Positions 13,456-24,171 of a stretch of 64,000 bases of DNA are shown here, one piece after another. Below the pieces are notes generated by a model. It ran no database searches, had not been told where the DNA came from, and saw only the letters and a program-made list of their open reading frames with translations. Where the stretch lies: assembly GCA_020055645.1 (NCBI GenBank), contig CM034548.1:36816201-36880200 (forward strand), in the 5' to 3' direction. The position numbers and the translations under genes are program-made. Position 1 is the first letter of the stretch. Each line of letters begins with the position of its first letter. Source of the stretch: Tomocerus qinae. Its lineage: Eukaryota > Arthropoda > Collembola > Entomobryomorpha > Tomoceridae.

Positions 13456-14640
13456 TATCAATAGAAAGTTTAGCTTACTAGTTTCAACTAGAGTTGGTAA
13501 GAGCACAGGAGAAATGTTCAATCAAGTGTTGAGATATAAGTACTTATACTTAATACTGGCCAATGAATGAGACAAATACTTAGTCTAAAAGTACAGCTGC
13601 TGTATAGATAATGCTATGTTAATACAAGGAATACCTGAGAACTGCTTTCCTAATGCTTAAAATATGCTAATGATATTTTATTAATTCACTATTAATTGCG
13701 TTTAGCGAGGAGGTAAGGATGTACAGGTGTGTGTGATGACTTGGACTACAAGACGACAAATTGCATTAGTTTCTTCAATTACTTAAACTTTTGCATTTTG
13801 CAGAGAAAATGAAATTTCGCGGATGAAATGTTCTGTCTCCATCTAAAGGTAATTTATGCTTTTTGCTTGCGAGTCAAACTAATTTAATTTTTGTATAAAT
13901 TGTGTAGGTAGCCAATACAATAAATAGTGGGGTACCTATTTTTAGTATTCTTGTTTGCAATTTGAGAGGAAACTTTGTATGATAATGAGACGCGGAGACT
14001 CAAAGGAGTACAAAGTAAAAAGAGTCGACTCAACTCAATTCCGGACACGGAGCAGAAACTCTGTATTTAGGAAGGAGATGAGATGTTTTCTGCAAGAAGG
14101 AAAAAGACAACCAGTCAGACCAGACCAAACTTTAAGACAAGTCAACTCAAGTAGCCCGAGTCAGAAGAAAGATGTGCAAGAGCCGAGTGCAGATTGGCGA
14201 ATAACTGTGTGGTCTCCTCTTCCATCCAATATATACAGCACCAAGCTACTCTGCCTCCTCAGTTCTATTGCAATACTATCCTCTACTACTACTCCGCTAC
14301 TACTGAAACTTTACAAACGGACCTCCTTCCCTACAATATCTTCTAATTTCCAAAACGCATCTCCCTTTTCACACTATAACTAAACACTTCTTACTCTTCT
14401 CCAGCCACATACTACTGCATGACCAGATACATTAGTGTATCTATATCATTAAGGTACTACAAATTATAGGTAAGTACATTATACTCTTAAAACATTTATT
14501 TTCACAACGTATTGTATGATTTACTTATTCCCAAATGTGCAAGAAGCATTATAAGCAATTAAATCTTTATTTCATTAAAAAAAATTTTACACTGTAACAG
14601 ATGGACAGGAAACATTGATATAAGATATGAAAAATTAGGA
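13456..14640. other. Intergenic stretch with one weak 135-codon frame
   Basis: A plus-strand frame runs to 14383 (first ATG near 13979). It is Ser/Thr/Lys-rich, has no recognised domain and reads through imperfect gtcaactcaag-type repeats, so I do not call it a gene. The rest is featureless AT-rich sequence. Confidence 0.4.
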
Positions 14641-14660
14641 AATTAAAAATAATTATACTA

Positions 14661-15406
14661 TCATCCAAATTCATCCGATTTCATCCAAATTCATCCGAAT
14701 TCTTCCGAATTCATCCGAATGCATCCGATTTCATCCGAATTCTTCCGAATTCATCCGAATGCATCCGATTTCATCCGAATTCTTCCGAATTCATCCGAAT
14801 GCATCCGATTTCATCCAAATTCATCCGAATTCATCCAAATTCATCCGAATTCATCCAAATTCATCCGAATTCATCCGAATTCATCCGAATTCATCCAAAT
14901 TCATCCGAATTCATCCAAATTCATCCAAATTCATCCGAATTCATCCGAATTCATCCGAATTCATCCAAATTCATCCGAATTCATCCGAATTCATCCGAAT
15001 TCATCCGAATTCATCCAAATTCATCCAAATTCATCCGAATTCATCCGAATTCATCCGAATTCATCCGAATTCATCCGAATTCATCCGAATTCATCCGAAT
15101 TCATCCGAATTCATCCGAATTCATCCGAATTCATCCGAATTCATCCGAATTCATCCGAATTCATCCGAATTCATCCGAATTCATCCGAATTCATCCGAAT
15201 TCATCCGAATTCATCCGAATTCATCCGAATTCATCCGAATTCATCCGAATTCATCCGAATTCATCCGAATTCATCCGAATTCATCCGAATTCATCCGAAT
15301 TCATCCGAATTCATCCGAATTCATCCGAATTCATCCAAATTCATCCAAATTCATCCAAATTCATCCGAATTCATCCAAATTCATCCAAATTCATCCGAAT
15401 TCATCC
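14661..15406 (+). repeat. 10 bp satellite array (TCATCCGAAT)n, about 75 units
   Basis: The unit tcatccgaat is repeated with no insertion or deletion from about 14661 to 15406. Almost all variation is G to A at the single CpG (ccgaa to ccaaa). A run of 30 identical units fills 15031-15330 and variants crowd both edges. The left edge has a higher-order 40 bp block with gcatccgatt and tcttccgaat units, three copies long. GAATTC occurs at most unit joins. Because 10 is not a multiple of 3, all three forward frames stay open and encode the same 10-residue motif. Those 206-234 codon frames are by-products, not genes. Confidence 0.97.
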
Positions 15407-15409
15407 TGG

Positions 15410-17490
15410 ATTGGACTGAGTAAATTGCAATAGATGTTAAATGGACTTGCGATTGCCATTAGGCCCAAGCACGTACTGGTACAAAAGGACTTGTACAAAT
15501 GGTGACTACAATTTGTCGCCGTTTTCAAAAAAATCTTCGTTTCTGTAATTATGGAATGGGATTGATGCGTTTCCTCTACACTCTTCTAAATATCATTTGC
15601 AATTTGCACACATTTAAAGTCACATTAAAAAATGTATATCTTGATATGAAACGCATTTAAAATGTATAAACTACTATTATACATCCATAGTGTTTTAGTA
15701 CAATCTGAGTTTAGTTCCAATCCAAAACAAGCTGTAATTCAATATATAAATCTTTAATCCATTGTCAATCCTTTACAGAGTCTTGACAGTGACACATTTT
15801 TGATTTCCTTTTTATTTAATTTCTGAGCTTATATTTAGTTGAAATATTTTCAGTAATTACTTTCCTCTTTTTTCAGAGTCTATAGCAATCATTTTTCATG
15901 AATACTTTCATGTTCTTTGTAAGTATTGTATCCCAAAAGCCGTCTTTATTCTAATCTTATATCCCTATAACTATTTACTCGTTATATGCATGACATTTAA
16001 GCAATCTAAATGCCTACTACAGTATAATACTCCAATAAAGACATTTGAGCACTTTTAATTAAAAACTGCCTTCGTTCTTCGATCTCGGCAGCTCAAAAAC
16101 TAAAAGCTAAGCTACTTAAATATAAAGAAATGATGGGTTATAGCAATATAGTATATATATTCTGATTTTGTTCGTTATTTTCAATGGTATTATGCAACGA
16201 CTTTTATTTTCTTATGTAAGAAATAAGAAAAATGTCACAATTGAATTGTAATACTAAGATCTAACTAAAAGGTTCTTCGAAATAAGTAGGACTTCCCTTG
16301 GGAAAACTATACATAAAATAATCTTCCATAGAGAAGGACTACATTGAATGATTGAAAGATATTCATTGTATATTATATATTATATCCTACGGAGATGTGT
16401 ATGTAAGTATTTAACATCTTACGGGTGTGAGAAATCAGTTTTAAATCTAGACGAACGATAAGTAAAATTGTAATAATGTTTTATCCAAGATGGCCTGCAT
16501 CGTTATCGTTCAATTGAATCCTAGGTTGAACTCGGCCTATTCCCGGTGTACTGTAGCATGAATGGCAGTGTACATGGATATTTTCGCGTAATGTGTAGCT
16601 TGAGTTGCCTTGCCTTTAGTCATTTTTGCATTACTTCTTGTTCTTACACAGAAGACAAGACATTACTATTACGTGCATTGCAGTTTTCAGTCTTAACGTT
16701 TGGAGTTCTTATTGTTATTGTAGTCCTTGTCTTAGTTTATCTCTATTTTTTAGTGTGGTAGATGAACAGGGAGAGTAGAATAAGAATGCTACTTATGTTG
16801 TGGGTCTGTAGATGTTCGGAGTAAATACGTATTATGTGAGACTGGAATATATAGCTTTGTTGTAATAATAATATGGAATGGACGGAGGAACATTGAGTTG
16901 GAAGTTGGAAATGGAATGTCGGAAAATGGATTTTTCTGGGTGTCTAATAAGAAGGCTGGATGCACGTGGCTGAATCCGCTCGTCTCGGCTCAATTCTTAC
17001 GTTTTCTGAATACCCGAGAATCAAAGCTTTTACGTCTAATAACCAGCAGTATATTAACATTAGTTTGCTGTCATGTAGTCGTAGTTACTTACCTACTTAC
17101 AAAATATATTTAATAGACATACTCTGAATATACGTCACAATGAATTTTCCCTTTGTTCTACCTACTTGCATTCACCAGAATTAACTATCCCTATAGCGTA
17201 AATACAAATACAGAAGATTCCAATTCTGCACTAGACGCTTTGCCATCCAATTTGTACCACTCACCATATGACTAATGTCAAAATATCACCCTTAGTACCT
17301 AATTAGTCACTCTTCCAAAGCTCAGTAATTAAATGTTTGTCATTTATTTATGTTGCAATAAAATTCCACAGAAACGACGTAATGGCAAGAGTAGGTGTAT
17401 AAATACAGTAAGTGCTTCATGAATCCATTTTTAAAGAAGAGACTCGATCCTGTTTTGTACATCTTTGCGAGAAACTACTCTACACATACA
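15410..17490. other. AT-rich stretch without recognised genes
   Basis: Two 71-codon plus frames (16546-16761, 16898-17113) carry hydrophobic C-termini but have no splice support or known domain. Nothing else stands out. Confidence 0.5.
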
Positions 17491-17497
17491 CAACTAG

Positions 17498-17992
17498 TAT
17501 ATATGTGGTAGTCCAGAAGAGCAGGGGCGCCAGTAGCGCTATTGGCTAGTCCACAGGAGCACTGCTCTACTGGCTAAGCCCGTAGAGCAGTGCTCCTGTG
17601 GACATGGAAATCTTCAATTACAATGTGGTAAAGGAATCATAGACTCATGGGAAAACGAATCTAATGTAGGACCTTGGTCAAATTTAGGCAACAATAATTG
17701 TATTAATGTTCACTGCGATTAATCTCCTTTACTCTGATTCACTAATTTAATGATGTTACTTATTAATTTTACTGTATCCAAAGTATTTTCATGCAATATT
17801 AACTAATGACTAATTATATAATGACTGATAATAACATTTTTAATAAATATGTACTGTTAATGCAAAGAAATCAGAACTGCTCCTATGTACTAAAGTCGAT
17901 AGCGCCTATGGCTAAGCCCGTAGAGCAGTGCTCCTGTGGACTAGCCATTAGCGCTACTGGCGCCCCTGCTCTTCTGGACTACCACATATATA
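17498..17992. mobile_element. Foldback / long-TIR element, 495 bp
   Basis: The first 70-odd bases (17498-17570, beginning tatatatgtggtagtcc) are repeated in inverted orientation at 17921-17992 with very few mismatches. The left arm also contains its own hairpin, gtccacaggagcactgctct (from 17550) against agagcagtgctcctgtggac (to 17603). Its inner half, tggctaagcccgtagagcag, is a direct copy of the inner part of the right arm. The core is AT-rich without coding sequence. TA ends suggest a TA target, but the family is unassigned. CAGGGGCGCC inside the arms resembles a hAT tip, but no 8 bp target duplication surrounds it. Confidence 0.8.
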
Positions 17993-20690
17993 GTCCTGAA
18001 GAACTTCTATAGAACTGTAGCAACATCTACGGAGGACATACATATCATTTAATGTGAACACAACTCAAGCCATTCTTATTAGACTTGTTTGCTAGAACTT
18101 TCAGTATCATCACAAAGGTATGTTTCTCCAATAACTGCATAATATACAACTACTATGACTTCAAAATAGAAAATGCACGAGTTTGGTGTTTATCTTCTGC
18201 TCTCTGTGTATGTGACTTCCGTTCACTGTTTCTTAAATAATGTACAGGATTAGCAAGAAGTATTACATTCTGTCCAAATAAATATAAACACTAGCTAAAA
18301 TATCTCCAGACTGTAAATTGAATTTTGCAATGAAATCAATACATATATTTACAATAATGGTAAAAATTTCATTCGTTCAGGTAATTCAACGGTGACATTT
18401 CATGATTGAATGATATTTAATGCTCGAAAACATGCTATAGCATGAATTTTCTTATCAAGTGGAAATTGTAAATATCTTATGGCTCTAACAGATTTATTTA
18501 AATACATATTCTTGATTCTACAAATTAGTAGCTTAATGTTACAAGAGATTAGCAAGATATTAATAATCATATAGTTTACTGAATGGAAAGTTGCTTCTGG
18601 TCGACCGGGTACGGTTTTGTATAGATATAAAGGTATGTGTTATAAATGTAGTATGTATTGTATTTAGGTAGGCAACACACAGAATTCTTGTGTCTGTCTG
18701 CAAGTGTTGAGTTTCGGGTCCAATCCCAATAATCTGAAGTCAGAGGTCGAAACTCCCGTACTAAACTCATGTAATTATACTGACTGGGTTGAGTGTAAGT
18801 ATATAGCTTTTAGGTAGGATATAGACCCATATCAGTATCATAACATTGCACAAAACCTTTATTGTTCCTTTACTCAAAGCAAAATGCACTGAAAATTGCG
18901 GAATGGCAAGAGACGAGAAACAATGATATACATTGTGTAGTCTAAAACATAGGAGAAATGCAGATGAAATACTCAAGATTAAGTGCTGAAGCTGCTGAGT
19001 GCTGTAAACAGTTGCACTCTCTCTTTCATGTTATGTCGTCTAACAATACTTTGCTAACACGAATGATGAAAGGAACGAATCTATTACATTTCTTTACTCA
19101 TTTAAATTCACTCCAATATTCAACCAAGGAATCCAAACAGGATTTTTTCAAATTTCACAAAAAATTGGGATAGAAAACCATTAAAAGTGGAATCTTTGTT
19201 TTTCTGTAAATTCTTTCTGCCTTGGTGGTTAAATTCCTAGATAATTTCAATTTATTTAGCATTGAACGTTTAGGAACAAAACATGCAATGCCGTTGTTTA
19301 CTAGAAGCAGTATAATTTGTAAGCATAATTAAACATTCCCCGATGAACAGTCTACTAAAATCAGTAAAGCCTTGTGCTGTATGTAGATCACCTAGTCTAG
19401 TTTCTAAAACAATCACAGGACATTTTACGTTTTTAAACTGCTAAAAATAAAAAAGAATTTTTGATTCTGTGATAAAGTTTTTAATTTGGACAATCTCATC
19501 CTATATTGTAAGGTTACTTTTTAAAGCCGCATTGATCGGAAAAGGCACGAATTGGAAAATTTAAGATACGTATCGCCTACTATCGTGTTACTTAAATGAT
19601 TTAGTTCTCTCTCCTCTGATTGACCTATCCTCTTTGAAATGACATTATACTGTCGGATCAAACACGTCGTTTGAACAACAGTTCGCCCTGTTGGCCTACA
19701 TTACTCTAGATATGTAGCACACTTAATTTTGAAGGATGCGATGGAAAACGAAATACTATTATATCCGTATATTTGCGTAGTAAATTGCCTAAAAGTCTGT
19801 CCTTGTTTTAACGCTTCCAGTCGGTCTAAAATGGAATTTTGTGCATGACATTTTGTTGAAAGACTTCAATGAATGTGCACTTAAGTCGGATTAATGATTT
19901 TCTGCTTCGTATATAATAACATTTTCGGTGATAGAGTTAAAAGGAGGAATTCTGAAAATGGTATTTCTGAGTGTAACTTCACATCAAAGTAAAGGCAAGA
20001 ACAGAATTGTGATAGTGACAGAGCAGAAGTCTTTAATGCCTTCAAATCTAGAATTTAGTAGGTATTAAAATGGAAAGTGCCAAAGCGCAGAAATTGACAT
20101 CAATTTCAGTATCAATAGAAATTCAATTTACAAAAGGCTAAAGAGCATTTCTTCGTACTACGAAAAAGCTTTCTGAATCAAAATGACAAAGTCCGAGAAA
20201 TGGAGAAGTCTGTTTCAGTTTAGTAAATGCTCTTGACTGATCCTGACTTCTACTGTTTTTTAGAATTTATTTCTTTTATTTATTCCTGTCTAATGGTACA
20301 GTCTGTTAAGCCTGCCTCGATGATAAGGTTGCATAAGGAAATGAGCAATTTTACCACGGGATGCTTAACAAGCCCAATCAGTAGAATGTGACGTAATTTT
20401 AATTTGGATCTTTTCCTCCCCGTAGTAAAAATTGGCATAGTCTAGTGTTTCAAAATGTAGTACCTCAAAAAATAGAGTACAAAATTCTGCAGGGGACATC
20501 CTATTTAATTTTGAAAATTGCAAGGACGTTTGGGGATAAATGGCCATGGTGCCTCCTCCAAAAATTGTGGTACATGTTTTTAAAAAAGCGACAAATTTTT
20601 ATTCACCACGAGGGATATTATGTTATCAATGTTCTGCGCATCAACGAGTCAGCCTTAAGACCTAGATAATTAGATGAATATGTGCAAAAG
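17993..20690. other. AT-rich stretch without recognised genes
   Basis: Short frames only. A patch at 18700-18770 (gggtccaatcccaat then gtcgaaactcc) slightly recalls tRNA-derived repeats but does not fold into a tRNA, so it is not called. Confidence 0.45.
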
Positions 20691-21140
20691 AACACAAGAA
20701 AGTAGATTCTCGAAATAGAGATTTATTTACAATTTAAATAATCATCACATACACACAATAATGTACAAACAATCCGACAACACGTATAAAGTATTCAAAA
20801 ATCACAGCCAAAAAATAGTGTTGGATACGTACTATTAGTAGTCAGTAGCAGTAACATAAATAGGTAGTTTATTTGTTTCAAAATTACTATCATTAGTCAT
20901 ATTGTCTGTTATAAAATTAATCAGTCTAGTTGAGTTTGTCTAAGAGTGAGACCTAAATCTTCGTCCTCCTCATTCTTGTCCGTTTTCCGCAATTTTTGTT
21001 AATAAAAGTCATAAAAAATCACGCTACAGTTCACCTTTGTTAATATTTACTGAGATAGCCAACAAATAGTATTTACGGAAAGTTAAATATGTAGTTTTTT
21101 ATCATTGCTGTAAAGTAATTAAAAAAATGAAAGAAATATA

Positions 21141-21525
21141 TTACAATATTAAATTCCCTAAACAAAACCCAGAATAAGCTTTCAGCCAAAAATAGATTAA
21201 AATGTACGTTTTAATAAACTGCAATAACTGAGGAGACCAGAAGTGAGTAGGCAAGATCCTGATTCGTCCATTGAGGTCCAGAGGCATCAAACACTCAACA
21301 AGGAAATATCCAAAGGAATTTCCAGGAATCTGTTGTTGTTTCCAACAGAGTGAAAAAGTCGTCTGAAAAAGTTTTCCAGAGAACGAGTTGCCCTTTAAGT
21401 CGAAGACGATAACGATAACATTTCCACGTTCGAGTCCAGAGTTGATCCCCAGAAGTAAGCTCCTCTCCCTTGTCAAATTCACCCTGAAGATGCAGAGCAG
21501 ATTGAAGTTCGTCACGAACACGCTG
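21141..21525 (-). other. Possible coding exon, paralogous to the NHL-like second exon
   Basis: The segment 21430-21690 is about 90% identical to 22400-22650 and covers an exon start plus the upstream intron. In the frame shared with the other copy it begins SSVFVTNFNLLCIFRV after an AAAG|C acceptor at 21525, then stays open for 128 codons to a stop at 21141. The other copy ends after 35 codons because the homology stops. I do not recognise the extra sequence. It could be the last exon of the BTB gene just upstream or a relic of the duplication. Confidence 0.35.
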
Positions 21526-21670
21526 CTTTCCAAAATCAATAAAAAAAACAGTTCACGTCGATTAGATTAATTAAAATAAAACACAAAACCACTATAAAAT
21601 AAGGAATTCAACGAAATGGAAGGATCCATATCGCAAGTAAATTCTGAGCAAAAATCCTTCAAAAAGTTAC

Positions 21671-22167
21671 CTGTACTGGTGCATTAGATCAGGCTCTCTC
21701 TCAGGGAAATTATTCAACTCCTTTAAAAGCAAAAATGCAATTGAGACAAATTGCTTTGAAGAAAAATAAGTATAAGATAATATAAACATGATACTTACCC
21801 ATAGATGTACTCAAGCTTTCTTTGGACAAAATCTTCGTCGAAATTGACTACTGACGTCTACTCTACCGTTTTCTGAATCCAGCATATTGATACCAAGCAT
21901 GGTTTTAAATACGTCACTCCGGCCTAAATATGATAATTTTTAGATAACAAAAATGCCCTACTTTTATAATATTTTAACTCGAATTGGCATAGCCAATTCA
22001 ATTATGCATAACGTACACTATTTAAAATATCATTTACAAGCAAGAATGACCTTACGGAAGAAAAATGTCCTTGCGCCGGTGTGGAGGGCTACATCGGCAT
22101 AAATACCAGATGACAATAATATTATAAAATCAGCCCCCAAAATCAGTCCTCTTCTTTCCAGCTGAGA
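21671..22167 (-). pseudogene. BTB/POZ-domain exons, frameshifted as read
   Basis: Exon 22167-22038 encodes SQLERRGL..., then LLSSGIYADVALHTGARTF and KVILA. It is joined by a good donor (gtaaatg) to exon 21923-21799, giving CRSDVFKTMLGINMLDSENG, VDVSS and, after a one-base shift, NFDEDFVQRKLEYIYG. Order and spacing match a BTB fold (adapter and oligomerisation domains, often Cullin-3 substrate receptors or transcription factors). The shift near 21847, plus a phase mismatch to the possible next exon 21720-21671 (ELNNFPEREPDLMHQY), mean the gene is broken in this assembly. Splice sites are otherwise intact, so a base-call error or recent loss are both possible. No upstream start exon was identified. 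Confidence 0.6.
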
Positions 22168-22380
22168 CTGTAAATCTTAAAATAATTGTCATTAATTAAT
22201 CCTCTACTATATGCTGTTAGTTCAGTGTTTCTTATGAATTTATTGAAGCCCCAAATGCTGCCACATTTAAATACGCACACTTTCATCGTCGAACTACCTG
22301 CTCACAATTTATGGAAAAACGTGTCTCTCACTATTTTCGAACTTTTTTACTGTTTAAAATTAAAATGTAATGTAAGTTTA

Positions 22381-22986
22381 CTATTTAAAAATTTGTGGCA
22401 GGCATACTACCAGAAGTAGGTTCCTCTCCCTTGTCAAATCCACCCTGAAGATGCAGTGCAGATTGAAGTCTGTCACGAACACGCTGCTTTCTAAAATCAA
22501 CAAAAAAACAGTTCACATCGATTAGATTAATTAAAGTAAAAAACAAAACCACTGCACTATAAATTGAAGAAATCAACGAAAGGAAACGATCCAAATTGCA
22601 AAGTAAATTCTAAGCAAAAATCCTTCAAAAGGTTACCTGTGTTTGTCGAAGGCGACTCCTCTCGAGTACTTGAACTCTCGGCGGTGTTGACGAACGAATC
22701 GGCCGGTCGAGTTGGCGGACTGGGTTCTAGCGCTTCTCGAGACCTCCACCACGATCAGTTGTCCATACTTAGATAACGGCGATGTCCTAGGAAAATCTGA
22801 ATTGGCCACAATGTCCACGGCACCCAAACGAACAAATGAATTTTCAAGTGGAAGTGAGGATCTGAATTGGTTGTTCTTGTCCAACACAACAAGACAATCT
22901 CCAGCACTGACAACCGCCATGACAATCGGACGATTCAACTCTCCATAACCACTTACTGGAGATCCGGACTGGAAATCAAACTCCAT
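22381..22986 (-). CDS. Small NHL/beta-propeller-like protein, 2 exons, 151 codons
   Basis: Exon 1 is 22986-22637 and exon 2 is 22486-22381; a GT/AG join restores one frame of 151 codons. An in-frame TGA lies three codons before the ATG, supporting that start, although a pyrimidine-rich tract there could instead mark an acceptor. The text contains two blade-like segments: GELNRPIVMAVVSAGDCLVV near residues 15-35, and SRGVAFDKHSSVFVTDFNLH across the splice near 108-127. These resemble NHL repeats ('P.GVAvD..GnvfVtD'). A full propeller needs five or six blades, so this is a fragment or truncated duplicate. Its tail (RERNLLLVVCLPQIF) diverges where homology to the copy at 21.5 kb ends. The domain call is by eye only. 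Confidence 0.45.
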
Positions 22987-24171
22987 CAGGAATCAGGAAG
23001 GAAGACAAAAACCTCGTGTTTCTCCCGATTATGGATTCCCAGCGATGGTTAATAAAAAGTATTTAAAGGGCTTTGTTTTGTACATATTTATTTCCAGTAT
23101 TAATTATGATTTCTAAATATTTACCACATAATGTAATTTCCCGGGAATTTATAGGTTATCTTCCCTGAAACCTAGCAAATTTAATATGACTCGTATTCTT
23201 CAACTTAATTTTATCATTTCTATTAAGTCTCGTCTCTCGCAGCCAGCAGCAAACGAGAAGGAATGAGGGAGCTCATTGTTTGGTCAACAATAAATCTGCA
23301 CTCGGTATATTTAGCATTGTGCTTCGCCTGCTTTCTAAAACGGAATCCGGCAAAACCCCTGGGTTTACTGCAGTCTGGTTCAAAAACAAATTAAAATCGG
23401 ATTGTGTGATTGATAACATGTGGAAATAGACCATCTAGTGTCCACTGCATTGTTTTCGAGAAATTCTTTGTTTCCAATGTTCCTTGGTTTCAATAATACA
23501 AATGATGAGTAAATCTATTTTTGAGCCAATCCAGATTCCGTCCAAGAAATGTCCTCTCTACTGTATGCAATTTCTACTCATAGTCCCATGTTGGTGTCTT
23601 CATTACTTCTATCTGTAATCAGTACGTTAGGGTTTTAGCTGTGAATTATGTAACACAAGCCTATGAAATTCAATTACATATCTTTCAAACAACATTCAGC
23701 TTTACGCCTTAACTATAGAAATTAATTGACGGGACTAAACGACAGGATAATAAAAATATTTTATTTGAAATTGTTGGGGTAGGTTTTGACTCTGATGACA
23801 GCTTCTCATTGTTAATTCCATAATATATTCATTCCATAAGAGATAAAGTAAATACAAGTGCATAAAATATCACTACTGTAATTATAGTCTACAGTTATAT
23901 ATACGTATATATTAATGTTATGCATTAGTAGGCTAAATAATACTATTCTTGATTAGATATTACGCAGACAGAAAACGCCTACAATTACATATTATATAAA
24001 ATTATATAATATTCATACTATTATAATTGCATTTAAGTTAGGGAAGGGAATCACAAAGAACAGAATAAACCGTACTTAATTTCTATAACTATATAATACT
24101 TTAAATATTACATATAATCTACACTTCACTGACGATGAGATAACTTTCCCGAAGAATCAAGTCAATAATTA
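22987..24171. other. Intergenic stretch downstream of P4HA
   Basis: No supported coding sequence. It should hold the P4HA 3' UTR (minus strand, just below 24172), but I see no clear AATAAA close to the stop. Confidence 0.5.

Noticed and set aside
13955-14383. 142-codon plus frame
   Set aside because: Starts with TTG; composition follows imperfect actcaag-type repeats; no domain.
14719-15433. Three overlapping forward frames of 206-234 codons with a 10-residue repeat
   Set aside because: They exist only because the 10 bp satellite lacks stops in all forward frames; all three give the same peptide in register shifts.
17522-17968. hAT element with CAGGGGCGCC tips inside the foldback element
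   Set aside because: The 8 bases outside the tips are inverted copies of each other, not a direct target duplication, so the inverted repeat simply continues outward.
18700-18770. tRNA-like box (gggtccaatcccaat, gtcgaaactcc)
   Set aside because: Cannot be folded into a cloverleaf with an acceptor stem on either strand.
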